From Hydrogenophaga sp. (GTDB lineage: Bacteria; Pseudomonadota; Gammaproteobacteria; Burkholderiales; Burkholderiaceae_C): 25,520 nt of DNA. Below the pieces are notes generated by a model that worked only from the letters and a program-made list of their open reading frames with translations, searched no databases and was not told the DNA's origin. The position numbers were made by a program, and so were the translations under genes. This document shows positions 22,302-25,520 of this stretch, in pieces (positions within the stretch are counted from its first letter, which is position 1; the number at the start of each line of letters is the position of its first letter). The stretch spans positions 1 through 25,520 of the forward strand of contig JAJNQE010000067.1 in assembly GCA_021154985.1 (NCBI GenBank), read 5' to 3'.

Positions 22302-24713
22302 TCAGCCGCACGCGCCCAGGTGGCCGCACTGCGTGCAGTGTTCGCAGCCGTCCTTGCGGATCACCGCGTGCGCCCCGCACTCGCTGCATTTTTTGCCCGG
22401 CATCATGCCCGGCGTGGGCGCCACGTCCACAGGCGCTCGGAGGCTTGAGCTGGTGACCCCGGCCCGCTGCGCAATCAAGGTCTGTACCGCGTAGGCGATG
22501 GCCGCCACCACCGAGTCGTGCCACATCGGCACATGGGTGCCGTCGGCCTTCTGGTGGGTGCCCATGCGCACGGGGCCACGGTCCCACACCACCTTGCGCA
22601 TGTCGCGCAAGGCGCGCTCCAGGAAACCGCCGCGCGCGGCCAGCGAAAGCAGCCGCATGCTCGACGACACCCACTGTTGAGACTCACCGCTCTGCCCCAC
22701 CGGCATGAAGAACTCGATGGCGCGCTCCACCGTGCCCGAACCGTCGGCAGTGGGCACCTGCAAAAACGACACCAGCAGGTACAGCGTCTGGTGGCCCTCT
22801 TGTGTCCAGTACTCGATCTTGTCAGCCACGGCGGGCAACGCCCCCGGCGGCCGGCTCTCGATCACCGTGCGCATCGGGTCCACCGTGGCCACGCCCGCTG
22901 CCGCTTCAGGCGTGGTGCCGGTGTCGAGCACCGAGCCCAGGATGGCGTTGGGCCGGTAGGTGGCCAGGCCCTTGAGCTGCGCGCGCCAGGCCTGCTGGTA
23001 CAGGTTCTTGAAGTCGTCGTACGGGTAGTCGGCCGGCACGTTCACCGTCTTGGAAATGGCGGTGTCCACAAAGGGCTGCACCGCTTCCATCATGGCCAGG
23101 TGGTCGGCCGCCGGCATGGCCAGCGCGTTCACAAAATACTCGGGCAGCTGGCTCACATCGCCACCGAGTTCCCGGTACAGCCGCCACGCGTGGTCTTCCA
23201 CCGCGTAGTCGGTGGTGCTGCCGTCGGCCTCGCGCTTCTTGCGCCGGTACACCCAGGAAAACGGCGGCTCGATGCCGTTGGACGCGTTGTCGGCAAAGGC
23301 CAGGCTCACGGTGCCGGTGGGTGCGATGGAGAGCAGGTGGCTGTTGCGGATGCCGTGCGTGCGGATCGAGTCTCGGAGCGCTGTCGGCAGGCGGCTGGCG
23401 AAGGTGCCTTCGGCCAGGTAGCCGTCGGCATCGAACTTCGGAAACGCGCCCTTCTCCTGCGCCAGCGCCACCGAGGCCGCATAGGCCGCGTCGCGCATGC
23501 GCTCAGCGATCTGAGCAGCCTGAGCACGGCCCTCCGCGCGGTCGTAGCGCACGCACAGCATGGCCAGCGCATTGCCCATGCCGGTGAAGCCCACACCGAT
23601 GCGCCGCTTGGCCGCCGACTCCTCGCGCTGCTGCGGCAGCGGCCACCAGGTCACGTCGAGCACGTTGTCCAGCGCGCGCACCTGCAGCGCCACGGCCGCC
23701 TCGAAGGCCTCGAAATCGAAACTGGGCAGACCGCCGAAGCCGAAGGGGTTGCGTACGAAGCGCGGCAGGATCACCGGGCCGAGGTCGCAGCAGCCGTAGG
23801 GCGGAAGTGGCTGCTCACCGCATGGGTTGGTCGCCTCGATCGACTCGCAGTAGCGCAGGTTGTTGTCCCGCTGGATGTGGTCCAGGAACAGGATGCCGGG
23901 CTCGGCGAAATCGTAGGTGGAGCGCATCACCGTGTCCCACAGCTCGCGCGCACCCACGCTGCGGTAGACCCACAGGCCATCGGCGCGCTGGTGGGCGCCT
24001 TGGGCCAGCAGCGCCGCACCGGGGCGCGCCCGGTGCACCAGTTCCCAGGACTGGTCGTCGGCGAGTGCTTGCATGAAGGCGTCGCTCACGCCCACCGACA
24101 CGTTGAAGTTGTTCCAGCGCCCCGGCGTTCGTTTGGCGGTGATGAACTCCAGCACGTCGGGGTGGTCGATGCGCAGCACGCCCATCTGTGCGCCGCGCCG
24201 CGCGCCCGCGCTCTCCACCGTGGCGCAGGACTGGTCGAACACGTTGATGTAGCTGCACGGGCCCGAGGCCAGCGAGGCGGTGGCCTTGACCTCGGCGCCG
24301 CGCGGGCGGATGCGCGAGAAGTCGTAGCCCACGCCGCCGCCCCGGCGCATGGTCTCGGCGGCTTCGCGCAGGGCTTCGTAGATGCCGGGGTAGCCGCCGT
24401 CGTCCACGCCCTGGATGCAGTCACCCACCGGCTGCACGAAGCAGTTGATCAGTGTGGCCTGGATCGCCGTGCCGGCCGCGCTCATGATGCGGCCGGCCCC
24501 GATGGCGCCGGCCTGCAGGTTGTCGAAAAAGCGCTGCTCCCACCGGGCGCGGTCGGCCTCGGGCTCCACCGAGGCCAGGGCTCGCGCCACACGGCGGTGG
24601 ATGTCCTGCTCGCTGGTCTCGCCGTCCTTGAGGTATTTCTCTTTCAACACATCCAGCGTGATGGGCTGCGGCCCGATGGCGGTGCTGGCGCTCTTGATCG
24701 CGTCGCGCTTCAT
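22302..24713 (-). CDS. nrdJ: Adenosylcobalamin-dependent ribonucleotide reductase (class II)
   Basis: Reduces ribonucleotides to deoxyribonucleotides with a B12-generated thiyl radical, so works with or without oxygen. About 803 residues. Visible parts: AGRIMSAAGTAIQATLINCFV near the N-terminus, YDFSRIRPRGAEV, SAGARRGAQMGVLRIDHPDVLEF, the active-site NPCGEQPLPPYGCCDLG with Cys near 298, and LLSIAPTGTVSLAFADNASNGIEP. A C-terminal domain of about 200 residues follows (from IEYWTQEGHQTLYL), ending in a cysteine cluster: Cys776, 779, 790, 793, 796 and 802 (zinc-ribbon-like CSECGAH and CEHCTQCGHLGACG). The ATG at 24713 has a CAGGAG site upstream; in-frame ATGs at 24749 and 24782 are less well placed. 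No cobalamin riboswitch is evident in the short upstream region. Confidence 0.93.
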   Translation of the reverse strand: MKRDAIKSASTAIGPQPITLDVLKEKYLKDGETSEQDIHRRVARALASVEPEADRARWEQRFFDNLQAGAIGAGRIMSAAGTAIQATLINCFVQPVGDCIQGVDDGGYPGIYEALREAAETMRRGGGVGYDFSRIRPRGAEVKATASLASGPCSYINVFDQSCATVESAGARRGAQMGVLRIDHPDVLEFITAKRTPGRWNNFNVSVGVSDAFMQALADDQSWELVHRARPGAALLAQGAHQRADGLWVYRSVGARELWDTVMRSTYDFAEPGILFLDHIQRDNNLRYCESIEATNPCGEQPLPPYGCCDLGPVILPRFVRNPFGFGGLPSFDFEAFEAAVALQVRALDNVLDVTWWPLPQQREESAAKRRIGVGFTGMGNALAMLCVRYDRAEGRAQAAQIAERMRDAAYAASVALAQEKGAFPKFDADGYLAEGTFASRLPTALRDSIRTHGIRNSHLLSIAPTGTVSLAFADNASNGIEPPFSWVYRRKKREADGSTTDYAVEDHAWRLYRELGGDVSQLPEYFVNALAMPAADHLAMMEAVQPFVDTAISKTVNVPADYPYDDFKNLYQQAWRAQLKGLATYRPNAILGSVLDTGTTPEAAAGVATVDPMRTVIESRPPGALPAVADKIEYWTQEGHQTLYLLVSFLQVPTADGSGTVERAIEFFMPVGQSGESQQWVSSSMRLLSLAARGGFLERALRDMRKVVWDRGPVRMGTHQKADGTHVPMWHDSVVAAIAYAVQTLIAQRAGVTSSSLRAPVDVAPTPGMMPGKKCSECGAHAVIRKDGCEHCTQCGHLGACG

Positions 24714-24820
24714 GCGGTTCTCCTGTTGGGCGCCGTTGGCCGGGGCCATGCGCCATGGTGCGCCTTTTCGCCGCCGATGCAAGTCGGACGCACCTGAAAC
24801 CCGCTGGCTATCATGCCGGC

Positions 24821-25231
24821 TTGACTTCCCCCTCTTCCCCGCTGTCTTCTTCGCGCGCCGTGCGCTGGCTGCTGTGGCTGGCCGGCAGTGTGGCGCTGGC
24901 CCTCGGTCTCATCGGGGTGGTGTTGCCCGGCCTGCCGACCACGCCCTTCGTTCTGTTGGCCGCCGCCTGCTACGCCAAGGCCTCACCCCGGCTGCACGGC
25001 TGGCTGCTGAACCACCGCTTCCTCGGCCCCATGGTGCGCGACTGGGAAACGCACCGCAGCCTCACCCGCCGCAGCAAGATCGTGGCGCAGGTGAGCATGG
25101 TGGTGATGGTGGGCCTGTCCGCGTGGGGATTGCGGGAGCGGCCGGTGGTGCTGGCGATCGTGCTGATCGCTGCACTCATCGGGGTGCTGGTGGTGGCCCG
25201 CATCCCGACACGCTCGCCAGACCAGCGCTGA
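24821..25231 (+). CDS. DUF454 (YbaN) family inner-membrane protein
   Basis: Small membrane protein with the DUF454 pattern LGLIGVVLPGLPTTPFVLLAAACYAKASPRLHGWLL, followed by RFLGPMVRDWE, a basic stretch and two more hydrophobic segments near the C-terminus. E. coli YbaN is the known relative; function is not established. Start is uncertain: a TTG at 24821 begins 14 codons before the first membrane segment and has TATCAT (24809-24814) six bases before it; the first in-frame ATG is at 24755 and would give 158 residues. The first 22 residues of the longer form do not look like this family. Divergent from nrdJ. Confidence 0.75.
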   Translation: MTSPSSPLSSSRAVRWLLWLAGSVALALGLIGVVLPGLPTTPFVLLAAACYAKASPRLHGWLLNHRFLGPMVRDWETHRSLTRRSKIVAQVSMVVMVGLSAWGLRERPVVLAIVLIAALIGVLVVARIPTRSPDQR

Positions 25232-25232
25232 C

Positions 25233-25310
25233 GATCCGGCGCCGGGCCGCCCCAAGCCGGATCAGCCCCCTTGGGGGGCAGCGACCCGCGAAGCGGCGGA
25301 GCGTGGGGGC
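25233..25310. repeat. Structured intergenic repeat-like element
   Basis: The whole gap between the DUF454 gene and pgk is built of inverted repeats: GATCCGGC (25233-25240) with GCCGGATC (25256-25263); GCCCCC, TT, GGGGGC (25265-25279); and CCGC, GAA, GCGG (25286-25296); then GTGGGGGC up to the pgk stop. I recognise closely similar GC-rich segments from intergenic regions of Comamonadaceae (Acidovorax, Variovorax, Hydrogenophaga), where they recur many times. It probably acts as an interspersed REP-like element and may stop transcription from both sides. Only one copy is in this window, so the repeat nature rests on memory. Confidence 0.55.
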
Positions 25311-25520
25311 TTATTCCGCTCTGCGCGCCAGCACTTCAAACGCCGGCAGCGTCTTGCCTTCCAGCACTTCCAGAAACGCACCGCCGCCGGTGGAGATGTA
25401 GCCCACGTCTTTCTCGATGCTGTACTTGGCAATGGCGGCCAGCGTGTCGCCACCGCCGGCGATGCTGAAGGCGCTGCTCTTCGCAATCGCTTCTGCGATG
25501 GCCTTGGTGCCGCCCTCGAA
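25311..25520 (-). CDS. pgk: Phosphoglycerate kinase, C-terminal fragment (cut by window edge)
   Basis: Read from the window end on the minus strand, 69 residues precede a TAA at 25313-25311. They begin FEGGTKAIAEAIA and contain FSIAGGGDTLAAIAKY, VGYISTGGGAFLEVLEGK and LPAFEVLARRAE, the C-terminal nucleotide-binding part of phosphoglycerate kinase (GGGDT and STGGGA loops). The enzyme makes ATP from 1,3-bisphosphoglycerate in glycolysis. About 330 N-terminal residues lie beyond the window. The gene is intact as far as seen. Confidence 0.95.
   Translation of the reverse strand, partial: FEGGTKAIAEAIAKSSAFSIAGGGDTLAAIAKYSIEKDVGYISTGGGAFLEVLEGKTLPAFEVLARRAE

Noticed and set aside
22518..24797. 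759-residue open frame on the plus strand opposite nrdJ
   Set aside because: It is a shadow of a highly biased high-GC gene. Its product is rich in His, Arg, Gly and Gln with no family motif, while the opposite strand encodes a full class II reductase.
24714..24820. Cobalamin riboswitch upstream of nrdJ
   Set aside because: The divergent region is only about 107 bases and shows no B12-box-like sequence by eye, too short for a full riboswitch plus promoter.
1..25520. tRNA, rRNA, CRISPR, prophage, insertion sequence, toxin-antitoxin or defence genes
   Set aside because: I looked for typical motifs and repeats on both strands and saw none; almost all the sequence is taken by metabolic and housekeeping genes.

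Overview
The window looks like a piece of a high-GC betaproteobacterial chromosome, most likely Burkholderiales / Comamonadaceae (Hydrogenophaga-, Acidovorax- or Variovorax-like). This is inferred from the strong G/C bias at third codon positions, the gene set (split PntAA/PntAB/PntB, DUF3422, a B12-dependent ribonucleotide reductase, a gentisate pathway) and a structured intergenic element beside pgk of a kind I associate with comamonads. The placement was made by reading, not by a search. It is compact chromosomal DNA: I see no phage, insertion sequence, tRNA, rRNA, CRISPR array or defence island.

Layout. (1) 1-3285, plus strand: the end of a glycolate oxidase operon (glcE, 5' end cut by the window; glcF), followed tightly by a LrgA/LrgB membrane pair. 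(2) 3299-5739, minus: a long-chain acyl-CoA ligase whose stop overlaps the start of an MTA/SAH nucleosidase. (3) 5875-8860, minus: pntAA-pntAB-pntB for proton-translocating transhydrogenase, closed by a good intrinsic terminator. (4) 8976-12119, plus: a NudJ-like Nudix hydrolase, an unusual tandem-receiver response regulator preceded by two inverted repeats, and a DUF3422 membrane protein. (5) 12126-13241, minus: mnmA. (6) 13458-17408, plus: a complete four-gene ABC importer of the spermidine/putrescine family. (7) 17526-18736, plus: a small PepSY-like periplasmic protein overlapping a b561-type cytochrome, then arfB. (8) 18749-22298: a MarR regulator divergent from a 3-hydroxybenzoate / gentisate catabolic operon, with a clear operator-like palindrome between them. 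(9) 22302-25520: nrdJ (minus), a DUF454 membrane protein (plus), a structured repeat and the 3' end of pgk (minus).

How the genes work together. Glycolate oxidation (GlcDEF) gives glyoxylate, and the attached LrgAB pair may move glycolate or a related acid. The 3-hydroxybenzoate route runs aromatic acid -> gentisate -> maleylpyruvate -> (fumaryl)pyruvate -> central metabolites, apparently under MarR control, but no maleylpyruvate isomerase is encoded beside it. The ABC importer brings in a small cationic or amine-like solute. Transhydrogenase balances NADH and NADPH. The other genes are housekeeping: tRNA thiolation, ribosome rescue, dNTP synthesis and glycolysis.

I did not find a clearly new multi-gene system. 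The items most worth a second look are the glc-lrgAB linkage, the four-half-site array before the double-receiver regulator, near-identical '-10 box right before ATG' starts for nudJ and mnmA, the altered binding site of the PotD-like protein, and the missing isomerase. No intergenic stretch in the window exceeds about 220 bases.
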